A stretch of DNA of 16,779 nucleotides from JBKCHH01 sp046302855 (GCA_046302855.1 JBKCHH010000054.1:1-16779); one strand, 5' to 3'; shown: positions 7,891-15,300, counted from the first letter of the stretch. Translations and numbers: made by a program. The notes: generated by a model from the letters alone, not told the origin.

Positions 7891-7896
7891 ATTATA
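7891..7896 (-). promoter_or_regulatory. Perfect -10 box just before the Sel1 gene start
   Basis: Read on the minus strand, TATAAT is followed by seven bases and then the ATG at 7883. If it is used, transcription would begin at or within a base or two of the start codon, giving a leaderless mRNA. There is no good -35 at 16-18 bases (ATATTT at 17), which lowers confidence. Confidence 0.4.
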
Positions 7897-7983
7897 ACCT
7901 GTATGGCAATTTTAAATATCTAGCCTTTTAGTTTATTTACAAATTATTTTTGATTGAGAGAAGAAATCAAACCGCTTAAAAAA

Positions 7984-7996
7984 AGTAATTTTTACT
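7984..7996 (-). terminator. Weak A/T hairpin plus T-run at the mnhB stop codon
   Basis: On the minus strand AGTAA-AAA-TTACT, overlapping the mnhB stop codon, is followed directly by seven T. The stem has only five pairs, mostly A-T, so it would be a weak terminator. A second short stem, TTTGATT with AATCAAA, follows slightly downstream. Confidence 0.3.
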
Positions 7997-8411
7997 AGTT
8001 TTTACCATCAGACAAACTCATGAATATTAGTAAGGTAGTGGCAAAAACGGTAAGCCCAACGCCAAATTCCACTATAGTGATTCCAATTTGTTGAGCGTAG
8101 ATTCTGTTTTCTAGCAGGTTGTTATAATCTAAAAACAAGCCACCTTGCAGCATATTTACTAGCCCCACCCCACCAAAAATAAAAACTCCAAGGGCAGAGA
8201 TTCTAATTAACGCAAGGTAAGAAATAATTTTCTTCAAAGCCCTATTACCATAAATTAAATGATAGCAAATAAAGGCAAGGGCAATAATTACGCCCGCTTG
8301 AAAGCCCCCACCTGGGCTATATTTTCCATGAAATTGAATATAAAAGCCAAAAATTAAAATAAATGGTAGAACAAATTTAGCAACTATGGTAAATATCTTA
8401 TTATTTTTCAT
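7995..8411 (-). CDS. mnhB: MnhB-type subunit of a Na+/H+ antiporter (Mrp/Mnh complex)
   Basis: The 138-aa membrane protein has four hydrophobic helices at about 9-26, 37-54, 62-84 and 108-131. The signature HGKYSPGGGFQAG (28-40), between helices 1 and 2, is the hallmark of the MnhB/MrpB family. Length is normal for stand-alone MnhB (about 140 aa). In the known Mrp complex, MrpB works with MrpA, C, D, E, F and G in sodium/proton exchange across the inner membrane. None of those partners is in this window, so this subunit is isolated and either complements genes elsewhere or serves a partial complex. It shares an upstream region with the divergent zinc-ribbon gene and is first in the minus-strand run mnhB, Sel1 protein, hisC. 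Confidence 0.9.
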   Translation of the reverse strand: MKNNKIFTIVAKFVLPFILIFGFYIQFHGKYSPGGGFQAGVIIALAFICYHLIYGNRALKKIISYLALIRISALGVFIFGGVGLVNMLQGGLFLDYNNLLENRIYAQQIGITIVEFGVGLTVFATTLLIFMSLSDGKN

Positions 8412-8456
8412 AACAAATAATTTGAAAAAATGCTTTTTCTGGTCTTTATAAAAGGT

Positions 8457-8472
8457 TATAATAGGCTATAAT
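8457..8472 (+). promoter_or_regulatory. Two tandem -10 boxes ahead of the zinc-ribbon gene
   Basis: TATAAT occurs twice on the + strand, at 8457-8462 and 8467-8472, within the 99-bp gap between divergent mnhB and the zinc-ribbon gene. Neither has a convincing -35 (CTTTAT lies 17 bases before the second). The leader to the ATG at 8511 would be about 30 bases and has no Shine-Dalgarno. Confidence 0.4.
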
Positions 8473-8510
8473 AAAAATTTATTGATACAACTGTTTTCCA
8501 CTATTTTTTT

Positions 8511-9245
8511 ATGCACATTCTAACATGTAGTAAATGTAAAACCCAGTTTAGCATACCTTTAGAGGCTTTAATGCCAAAGGGTAGAAAGGTTAGGTGCGGT
8601 AGTTGCGAATTTGTGTGGTTTGAAACTCCCCCCGGTTTTGTTCCGCCCCCCCCAGTGCAAGAAGAGGCACCTAAAAAATCAAATTCAGATTTCGATTTGG
8701 AATTTATAAAAAATTCTCTTACGGCAGATACTATTTTAAAAGATAAGCCCAAAACAAATGAAGTAAAAAAAGATGATAGGGTAAGGCTTCCAGCCAGAGC
8801 CAAAGATGTTGCCCCTATTAAAGCCTCGCTCTTTTCGCAAACATTATCTCTAGTTCTTATTCTGCTTGCCTTTGTGCTTGGAGTATTGGTTTTTTCAAAA
8901 TCTTCTAGCTGGTTTGTGGAGTTAAAATATCTGTTTAATCTGTATGATTCAGTAGGTGTAGAGATTGAAACTGTGGGCGTGGAGAGAAACCAAGATATCG
9001 ACACGATGGATTTAAAAATTCAGCTAAAGAACACTACTGATAAAATAAAAGAGGTAAAGTTTATTAGGGTAACTTTGCTAGGTGGCAACGATAAGGTTAT
9101 AAGGGAATATATGTTTGAGCCAGATGAAAACATAGTTGAGCCAAATGCCAACAAGCAGGTGGTTCTTTCAATATTCAACCCCTCCGATTCCGCTGTTTCT
9201 GTAATAGTAGATATTGGCAATAAGTGGGATTTTATGTTTAGGTAA
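8511..9245 (+). CDS. MJ0042-type zinc-ribbon protein with one transmembrane helix (DUF3426-like)
   Basis: The 244-aa product begins with a zinc ribbon: C6-x2-C9 and C29-x2-C32, within CSKCKTQFSIP and VRCGSCEFVWF, typical of the MJ0042 finger found at the N-terminus of many alpha- and deltaproteobacterial proteins. A proline-rich and charged linker follows (about 40-105), then one membrane helix (about 107-129), then a beta-rich domain (about 145-244) of the kind annotated DUF3426. The predicted topology is a cytoplasmic zinc finger with an exported C-terminal domain. Function is unknown; a sensing or assembly role is only inference. The linker contains an 8-base C run (8646-8653) coding PPPP. 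The gene is divergent from mnhB, and its stop is followed by a palindromic element shared with convergent pdhB. Confidence 0.85.
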   Translation: MHILTCSKCKTQFSIPLEALMPKGRKVRCGSCEFVWFETPPGFVPPPPVQEEAPKKSNSDFDLEFIKNSLTADTILKDKPKTNEVKKDDRVRLPARAKDVAPIKASLFSQTLSLVLILLAFVLGVLVFSKSSSWFVELKYLFNLYDSVGVEIETVGVERNQDIDTMDLKIQLKNTTDKIKEVKFIRVTLLGGNDKVIREYMFEPDENIVEPNANKQVVLSIFNPSDSAVSVIVDIGNKWDFMFR

Positions 9246-9260
9246 TTGCGGGATATTTAT

Positions 9261-9404
9261 AAGACCTCTGAATAATTCGCTTATATGAGGTTTTTATGCT
9301 TTTGCCTCGAAGCGGAAAACCGGAGTTTACTAAAAGTAAATGAGGATTTGAGCATCGAAGCGAATGCAGAAAAATCCATAGAAGTAGAATTAAGCAGAGG
9401 TCTT
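9261..9404. repeat. 144-bp imperfect palindrome overlapping the 3' end of pdhB
   Basis: AAGACCTCTG (9261-9270) returns as its exact reverse complement CAGAGGTCTT at 9395-9404. The two arms stay alignable throughout: reverse-complementing the right arm gives a sequence parallel to the left one, with shared AATTC, CTATG/TATATG, TTTTT and GCTTCGA/CCTCGA blocks. The centre is TTTACT-AAA-AGTAAA (9326-9340). It behaves as one long hairpin on either strand and fills the gap between the convergent zinc-ribbon gene and pdhB. The right 15 bases (9390-9404) are also the last five codons of pdhB, including its stop. It probably belongs to a dispersed palindromic repeat family and may double as a terminator for both genes. 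Confidence 0.8.
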
Positions 9405-10397
9405 TTTATCAACAATGCTTTTAACCGCCTTTATAATGTCTTCAACATTTGGCAGGGCTAGTTTTTCTAGATTAGCGGCGTAAGGCAAGGGAACATCTTT
9501 GGCATTTACCCTTACTACTGGTGCATCTAGCTCATCAAAAGCCTCTTCCATTAAAATGGCAGAAATGGTGGCAGAAACAGAGGCAAAGCCCCATCCTTCT
9601 TCTACCACAACTGCTCTGTGGGTTTTTCTAACTGAATCTAAAATAGTATCCTTATCTAGTGGTCGGATGGTGCGCAGATCAATAACCTCAACGGAAATGC
9701 CCTCACTCGCTAAAATTTCAGTTGCCTTTAAAGCATTGCCAACTTGAATTGAGTAGGTGATAATGGTTGCATCGCTTCCCTTTTTCACTACATTTGCCTT
9801 GCCAATGGGAATAAGAAAATCACCACTTTCAAACGAGCCATCTTCTGGAACATCAAACTTAAAGCCATATACAACCTCATTTTCTAAAAAAATTACCGGG
9901 TTAGGATCGCGAATGGCAGATTTTAACAAGCCCTTAGCATCGCTAGCAGAATAGGGGGCAACCACTTTTAGCCCCGGAATATGAGAATACCAGCTGGCAT
10001 AACATTGTGAATGTTGCGCTCCAACCCTACTAGCCGCACCATTTGGACCACGAAAAACTATAGGGCATTTTACCTGCCCGCCACTCATATAGTTGGTTTT
10101 TCCAGCGGAATTTAAAATTTGGTCAATTGCCTGCATGGCAAAGTTAAAGGTCATAAATTCTACCACTGGCCTTAAGCCTGCAAAGGCAGAACCTATGGCA
10201 ATGCCTGCAAAGCCCTGTTCAGTTATAGGTGTATCAATAACCCTTTTTTCGCCAAATTCTTGCAACAAGCCTTCGGTAATTTTGTATGCACCTTGATATT
10301 CGGCGACCTCTTCCCCCATTACGAACACGCTTTCATCTCTACGCATTTCTTCCGCCATGGCATCCCGTAGGGCTATTCTTACTGTTTGCTGTTTCAT
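9390..10397 (-). CDS. pdhB: Pyruvate dehydrogenase E1 component, beta subunit
   Basis: The 335-aa protein is a full-length transketolase-like E1 beta subunit. With the alpha subunit it forms the thiamine-pyrophosphate enzyme that decarboxylates pyruvate for acetyl-CoA formation. Visible family marks are MGEEVAEYQGAYK (27-39), the cofactor-site glutamate E60 in DTPITEQGFAG, FRGPNGAA followed by GAQHSQ with H129, and the C-terminal EEGWGFASVSATI domain. A lipoyl domain is not fused at the N-terminus. pdhA normally precedes pdhB, but the upstream neighbour here is a divergent transporter, and neither pdhA nor E2 is in the window. The final residues KTSA and the stop are encoded by the end of the palindromic repeat, so the native C-terminus has probably been replaced. 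A good promoter lies just upstream. Confidence 0.96.
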   Translation of the reverse strand: MKQQTVRIALRDAMAEEMRRDESVFVMGEEVAEYQGAYKITEGLLQEFGEKRVIDTPITEQGFAGIAIGSAFAGLRPVVEFMTFNFAMQAIDQILNSAGKTNYMSGGQVKCPIVFRGPNGAASRVGAQHSQCYASWYSHIPGLKVVAPYSASDAKGLLKSAIRDPNPVIFLENEVVYGFKFDVPEDGSFESGDFLIPIGKANVVKKGSDATIITYSIQVGNALKATEILASEGISVEVIDLRTIRPLDKDTILDSVRKTHRAVVVEEGWGFASVSATISAILMEEAFDELDAPVVRVNAKDVPLPYAANLEKLALPNVEDIIKAVKSIVDKKTSA

Positions 10398-10420
10398 TTG
10401 TATTTATATATTAAAGATGA

Positions 10421-10448
10421 ATTTTATAGCAGAAAAAAATAATGTCAA
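10421..10448 (-). promoter_or_regulatory. Promoter of pdhB
   Basis: On the minus strand TTGACA (10443-10448) is a perfect -35. TAAAAT (10421-10426) matches five of six -10 bases, with a 16-base spacer. Transcription would start near 10414, leaving a leader of about 17 bases before the ATG at 10397. It is the best sigma70-like promoter in the window. Confidence 0.6.
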
Positions 10449-10490
10449 ATAAGGGAATTTTATATAAATTAAGTTTATGACCCTCAAATT

Positions 10491-11414
10491 ATGACTTTTT
10501 CTCACCTAATTTTACAAATTCTTCCCCTTTATTTTTTGATACTGCTTGGCTTTATAGGTGGCAGGTTTTTTCATATAGACCCAAGCCAAGTAGCAAAGCT
10601 GGTGGTGCAGATAATTATTCCCATTACCTTTTTTAATCTAATTGCTAAGATAGATTTTTCGTTAAAAATTCTGCTCTTGCCCTTGCTACTTTACGCCATT
10701 GCCATTTTAAACAGCGTAGTTTTTTATAAGATTGGGAAAAACTGCTTTAATGATTCGCGAAAAAATGTGCTAGCGATGAGCTCTGGGCTTGCCAATGCTG
10801 GCTATTTTGGGCTACCGATTGCCATGATTTTATTTGATGAAAAAACCGTTTCCATCTACGCCATTAGCTTTATGGGGCTTAATTTTTTTGAGGCGACATT
10901 TGCCTATTATTATGCTCATCGGGTAGAAAGTAGCATAGGCAAAAGCATCATAAGAGTATTAAAAATGCCTATGTTTATAGGGATGGTGCTTGGAATTTTT
11001 GCCTCCTACTTTTCTTACAAAACGCCAGTTGTTATGGAGCGGTTTTTTATTAACATTACCGGTGCCTACGCTACTTTGGGTATGCTAATTGTGGGTATGG
11101 CAATTTCTAAAATAAAAGAATTTAAGTTCGATTGGCTACTTATTAGCCTTACTTTTTTAGCCAAGTTCTTGGGCTGGCCATTATTATCTTTGGGTTTAAT
11201 AATGCTAGATAAGTTTTATTTTGGTATGTTTTCAAGCGAATATTATAAGGTGATTTTTTTAATTTCCATTATGCCAATAGCTGCCAATGCGGTGGTGATA
11301 GCTTCTTTCTTTAAGCTCCACCACGAAAATATGGCAAGTAGCGTTTTTTTAAGCACTATTTTTGCCCTTATTTACTTACCATTATTGGTTTTGCTGGTTT
11401 TTCCTCTACTATAA
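10491..11414 (+). CDS. AEC (auxin efflux carrier) family transporter
   Basis: This 307-aa, very hydrophobic protein has about ten membrane helices arranged as two groups of five. The family motif NAGYFGLP (102-109) falls where AEC members carry their broken helix, and a second MPIAANAV stretch (near 263) occupies the equivalent position in the C-terminal half. AEC proteins are inner-membrane secondary transporters; bacterial members move malate, malonate or other organic acids, but the substrate cannot be read from this sequence. The gene is divergent from pdhB with a 93-bp gap, so a link to pyruvate or organic-acid metabolism is possible but unproven. A small coiled-coil membrane protein gene follows after 52 bp on the same strand. 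Confidence 0.88.
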   Translation: MTFSHLILQILPLYFLILLGFIGGRFFHIDPSQVAKLVVQIIIPITFFNLIAKIDFSLKILLLPLLLYAIAILNSVVFYKIGKNCFNDSRKNVLAMSSGLANAGYFGLPIAMILFDEKTVSIYAISFMGLNFFEATFAYYYAHRVESSIGKSIIRVLKMPMFIGMVLGIFASYFSYKTPVVMERFFINITGAYATLGMLIVGMAISKIKEFKFDWLLISLTFLAKFLGWPLLSLGLIMLDKFYFGMFSSEYYKVIFLISIMPIAANAVVIASFFKLHHENMASSVFLSTIFALIYLPLLVLLVFPLL

Positions 11415-11447
11415 AATTTTACCCCTTCCTGATGTTTTTTTTAGTTG

Positions 11448-11453
11448 TATAAT
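11448..11453 (+). promoter_or_regulatory. Perfect -10 box before the small coiled-coil membrane protein gene
   Basis: TATAAT stands 13 bases ahead of the ATG at 11467, which would place the transcript start only a few bases from the start codon. No convincing -35 is present at standard spacing. Confidence 0.35.
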
Positions 11454-11466
11454 CTGCCGAAAAACT

Positions 11467-11778
11467 ATGAAGAAAAAAATGCAGTTAAATATAGACGAAA
11501 AATTAGATTCCCTGCCCCTATACAAAGATTTTACCTTGAGTGGTTTTTCTAATAATCAGGCAGAAAAACTGGTAGAATCTATACAACAAATTCATGAAAA
11601 AATTACCCTGATAGATTTGCAAATAAAAGAACTCAAACAAAAAATTACTAGCCACACCCTAGATATTTCGCATCAGCTACAAATTCAAAAGAGGGATATA
11701 AGCATAAATACTGGCTATATAATCTTTACCGCCATTACCTTTGCCATTTCTCTAATTAGATTTTTAGAGCATTATTAA
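11467..11778 (+). CDS. Small coiled-coil protein with C-terminal membrane anchor (CCDC90/DUF1640-like)
   Basis: The 103-aa protein has three parts. A short N-terminal region is followed by GFSNNQAEKLVESIQQIHEKI (26-46), which resembles the opening helix of CCDC90/DUF1640 proteins (typically GF...QAE.LVE.). A coiled coil spans about 30-75, rich in K, Q, I and L, and a single membrane helix lies at about 82-100 near the C-terminus. Bacterial relatives are short, membrane-anchored coiled-coil proteins of unknown role; the mitochondrial relatives are linked to the calcium uniporter regulator MCUR1. Family membership is judged by eye and needs a profile search. The same frame is open further upstream from 11362, inside the transporter gene, but the ATG at 11467 is preferred because it removes that overlap and gives a family-like N-terminus. 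No Shine-Dalgarno is seen. Confidence 0.65.
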   Translation: MKKKMQLNIDEKLDSLPLYKDFTLSGFSNNQAEKLVESIQQIHEKITLIDLQIKELKQKITSHTLDISHQLQIQKRDISINTGYIIFTAITFAISLIRFLEHY

Positions 11779-11813
11779 AGTGTTAAGATTTTAAATTGTG
11801 CATGAGTAGCTTC

Positions 11814-11842
11814 TTTACAAATTTGTAAGAATTCTGTATTGT
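11814..11842 (+). promoter_or_regulatory. Promoter and palindromic operator of the toxin-antitoxin operon
   Basis: TTTACA (11814-11819) and TATTGT (11837-11842), spaced 17 bases, form a plausible promoter matching five and four consensus bases. A perfect 14-bp palindrome, TTACAAATTTGTAA (11815-11828), covers the -35. That is where a type II antitoxin/toxin complex would bind to repress its own operon. Transcription would begin near 11849. An AGG at 11848-11850 is the only ribosome-binding-like motif before the antitoxin ATG at 11864. Confidence 0.5.
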
Positions 11843-11863
11843 TATTTAGGTAAATAAAAACTT

Positions 11864-12076
11864 ATGGCAAAGTCTAACGCAAAAAAAACTACTGTTAAGA
11901 AAGCAATTTCTTCCATAAAAAATGCCCCTCAGCAAAAGCCAAGAAGGCTAAAGAGAGAAATACTAGAAGATATGCAAAGGGCAGATAAAGAAAATGATTT
12001 TGTTAGATATGGTTCAAGTAAAGAGTTGTTTGCTGATTTCCGCAGATGGGAAAAAGAAATTGAAGAAGAGAGATAA
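11864..12076 (+). CDS. Putative antitoxin of a YafQ-type toxin-antitoxin pair
   Basis: The 70-aa protein is bipartite. Residues 1-30 are lysine/arginine-rich with many A, S, T and Q, and so are probably disordered or DNA-contacting. Residues 31-70 form predicted helices ending in SSKELFADFRRWEKEIEEER, an acidic, amphipathic tail that could wrap the toxin. I do not recognise the ribbon-helix-helix N-terminus of DinJ/RelB, the usual YafQ partners, so assignment rests on position. Its TAA stop overlaps the toxin's ATG by one base (TAATG), the usual coupled antitoxin-toxin order. A promoter with an overlapping palindrome precedes it. The antitoxin role is likely; the family is unknown. Confidence 0.7.
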   Translation: MAKSNAKKTTVKKAISSIKNAPQQKPRRLKREILEDMQRADKENDFVRYGSSKELFADFRRWEKEIEEER

Positions 12077-12345
12077 TGCTAAAGCCCATTAGAAAGAAAT
12101 CTTTTTACAAAGATTTTAAAAAATGCCAAAAAAGAGGAAAGGATATAAGCAAACTTGAAAAGGTAATAGAACTTCTTGAAGCCAATCAAATCCTCCCTCT
12201 AAAATATCGTGATCACAAGTTAATAGGCAATTTTGATGGCTATAGAGAATGCCATATAGAGCCAGATTGGTTGCTTATTTATAAAATTACCGATACAGAA
12301 TTAATCTTGTATCAAACTGGCTCCCACGCAGATTTATTTGAATAG
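12076..12345 (+). CDS. yafQ: YafQ-family mRNA interferase toxin (RelE/ParE superfamily)
   Basis: The 89-aa protein closely fits YafQ: an N-terminal two-helix part, then RDHKLIGNFDGYRECHIEPD and TGSHADLF in the C-terminal sheet. The E. coli catalytic residues H50, H63, D67, W68 and H87 (from memory) correspond to H47, H60, D64, W65 and H84 here, all shifted by three, so the active site looks complete. YafQ cleaves mRNA in the ribosomal A site and slows translation when its antitoxin is lost. Translation begins within the antitoxin stop codon and is probably coupled to it. The stop is 11 bases before mfd, leaving no room for a terminator, so the operon may run into mfd. Confidence 0.92.
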   Translation: MLKPIRKKSFYKDFKKCQKRGKDISKLEKVIELLEANQILPLKYRDHKLIGNFDGYRECHIEPDWLLIYKITDTELILYQTGSHADLFE

Positions 12346-12356
12346 ACTTTAAAAAA

Positions 12357-15300
12357 ATGCAAAATATCCAAAACAACTTTTTAAACCACGCGCCTGCACC
12401 AGATGGAGTGCAAATATTCTTTATAAATCAATTAAAAAAACAAAATATATTACTCATTACTTTAGATGATAAAAAAATTGATGAGTTAAGCCAAATGGCA
12501 GAACTTTTTTTGAACGATTATCAAGTTATTACTCTTACAGCTTGGGATACTATTCCTTATGATAGAATTTCACCCAATGTTGAAATTTTAAATAACCGCA
12601 TTGCCACCTTATCGCAATTAGCCCTTAATCAATATGACTCTAAACCAACTATACTAATAACTAGCGTAAATGCTTTTTTGCAGAAACTTCCGCCCAAAGA
12701 AATAATAAAAAAAGCCTGCTTTAAAATAAAAAAGGGGGATAGTTTAAATCAAGAAATATTATCACTTTTTCTAGTAGAAAATGGCTATAAAAATTCGCCC
12801 CTTGCACAAGAACAAGGCGAATTTTCGGTAAGGGGGGGGATTATAGATATTGTTCCTATAAACTCTACCTATGGCTACAGAATTGATTTTTTTGGCGACG
12901 ATATAGAAAATATAAAACTATATGATTTAGATACGCAAATTTCTATCCAAAAAGAAAACACAACTGAAATTAATCTTTTCCCAGCTAGCGAGGTTTTGTT
13001 GAATGATAAGACCATTTCCCTATTCAAACAAAAATACCACAGCTTTTTTGGCACGCAAAAAAATGATGATATTTACGATACTACCCTTGCCCATCATCAT
13101 ATTAGCGGGCAAGAACAGTTCTTACCTTTGTTTTATGAAAAATTAGATAATATTTTTTCTTATTTCGAAGCGGAAAAAATTATCTACTCGCCAGATGTGC
13201 AAACTTCAATCACAGAGAGGCTTACCACCATTAACGAACATTATCAAACTAGAATTGAATTTAAGGATAAAATTAAAAAGCTAGATGAGAGTGATTATCA
13301 CGCCCTTCCACCAGAAGAATTATATATTTTAGAAGAAGAGCTGCAAGCAATTTTAAGCAACAAGCAGGTTCTGGTTTTAAACCGCTTTAATCAAGAAAAC
13401 TCCACCCCTACCAATTTTAAATCTGGCAAAAATTATATAGCGGAAAGTAAGGCACAAAGGCAAAATGTGTTTGATATTTTGCGGGAAGATTTTAAGAATA
13501 CAATTAATAAAAAATCATTTTATATTTCTTGCATTTCAGAAGGTTCTAGAGAAAGGCTGGAGAAGATTTTAAAAGAGCGGGAACTGCCCTTTGTTCCTTT
13601 AAGCAATCATACTGATATTACAAAATATTTGCATCATAAAAACCTGCTAAAGCTAATAGTTTTAAGGCAGGATGAGGGTTTTGAAACGCCAGATTTACTG
13701 CTGGTTACAGAGCAAGATTTGTTTGGTGAAAAAATTTCCATTGCCAAAAAAAGAAAGGTAAAGGCAGAGGAGCTTTTTGCCCAAAGCAATATTTTTAATA
13801 TCGGCGAATTGGTGGTGCATAAATATTATGGAATTGGTAGGTTTGAAGGGCTAAAAAACATTCAAGTAAAAGACTATTCACACGATTTTATTAAGCTAAA
13901 TTATGCTGAAGATTCAACCCTTTATGTGCCAATTGAAAATATAGATTTAATTTCGCACTATGGTAGTTTTGATGGCGAAATAAGGCTAGATAAATTAGGC
14001 AGTGCTTCTTGGCAACAGCGTGCTAGTGGCATAAAAAATCGCCTAAAATTAATGGCGGAGCAACTGCTTAAAATTGCGGCTGAAAGGGAGCTAAAAACTG
14101 CCCAAAATTTTACTCCTTTTGAAAGTTCTTATCGTGAATTTTGTGCCAAGTTCCCCTATGCCGAAACTGAAGACCAGCTTCAAGCAATAGCAGATGTATC
14201 TGCCGATTTATCTTCTGGCAAGGCTATGGATAGGCTAATTTGTGGTGATGTTGGCTTTGGAAAAACCGAAGTTGCCCTTCGTGCCACAGCAATTGTTGTT
14301 CTGGCAGAAGATTTAGACCCTACAAACCCGCCACAAGTTGCCGTAATTTGCCCAACTACTATTTTAGCAAGGCAACATTATCAAAATTTCCAAAAACGCT
14401 TCGATGGCATATTAAAAGCAGGTGGTAAGCAGGTAAAAATTGCCCATTTATCAAGGCTTATTTCTGCATCTGATAGAAAAAAAACTAAGCTGGCATTAGC
14501 TAATGGTGAAATTGATATAATAATTGGCACGCACGCCCTGCTTTCTAAAGAACTGGAATTTAAAAACCTAAACCTTGTAATTGTGGATGAGGAGCAAAAA
14601 TTTGGCGTAGCCCAAAAAGAAAAGTTAAGGGGGCTAAAGGCATCAACCCATATGCTTTCTATGACGGCAACTCCAATTCCTAGAACTTTGCAATTATCGC
14701 TTAGTGGCATAAGAGATTTAAGCATAATAGCCACCCCGCCTATAGATAGGCTAGCGGTTAGAACCTTTGTTATGCCTTATGATTCCGTAATAGTGCGGGA
14801 GGCAATTTTGCGAGAATTCTATCGTGGTGGCAAGTGCTTTTATGTAGCTCCTAGAATTAAAGATTTAGATGAATTGTATCACAAACTGCATGATTTAGTG
14901 CCAGAAGTTCGCATCGAAAAGGCTCACGGGCAGATGGATCCAGAAGTAATAGATAATATTATGAATGATTTTTATGATGGCAAGTTTCAAGTGCTACTTT
15001 CCACAACTATTGTGGAATCAGGCCTTGATATTCCAAATGTAAATACCATGATTTTGCATAGAAGCGATATGTATGGGCTAGCCCAGCTTTATCAAATAAG
15101 GGGTAGGGTAGGGCGGGGTAGAACTAGAGCTTATGCCTACCTTACCACTCCAAAAAACAAACTTCTTACTAAAGATGCCACTAAACGCCTAGAGGTGCTA
15201 GAAAAGCTAGATAGGCTAGGCAGTGGCTTTTCACTGGCCTCGCATGATATGGATATTCGTGGTTATGGTAATCTGCTTGGTGAAGAGCAATCTGGCACGG

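Noticed and set aside
8501..9004. 167-aa minus-strand frame opposite the zinc-ribbon gene
   Set aside because: The + strand frame has clear CxxC pairs and a membrane helix. The antisense frame is serine/threonine-rich with no recognisable domain.
11362..11466. Upstream extension of the small coiled-coil protein gene
   Set aside because: It would overlap the 3' end of the transporter gene and add a cysteine- and aromatic-rich N-terminus unlike the family. The ATG at 11467 is more plausible.
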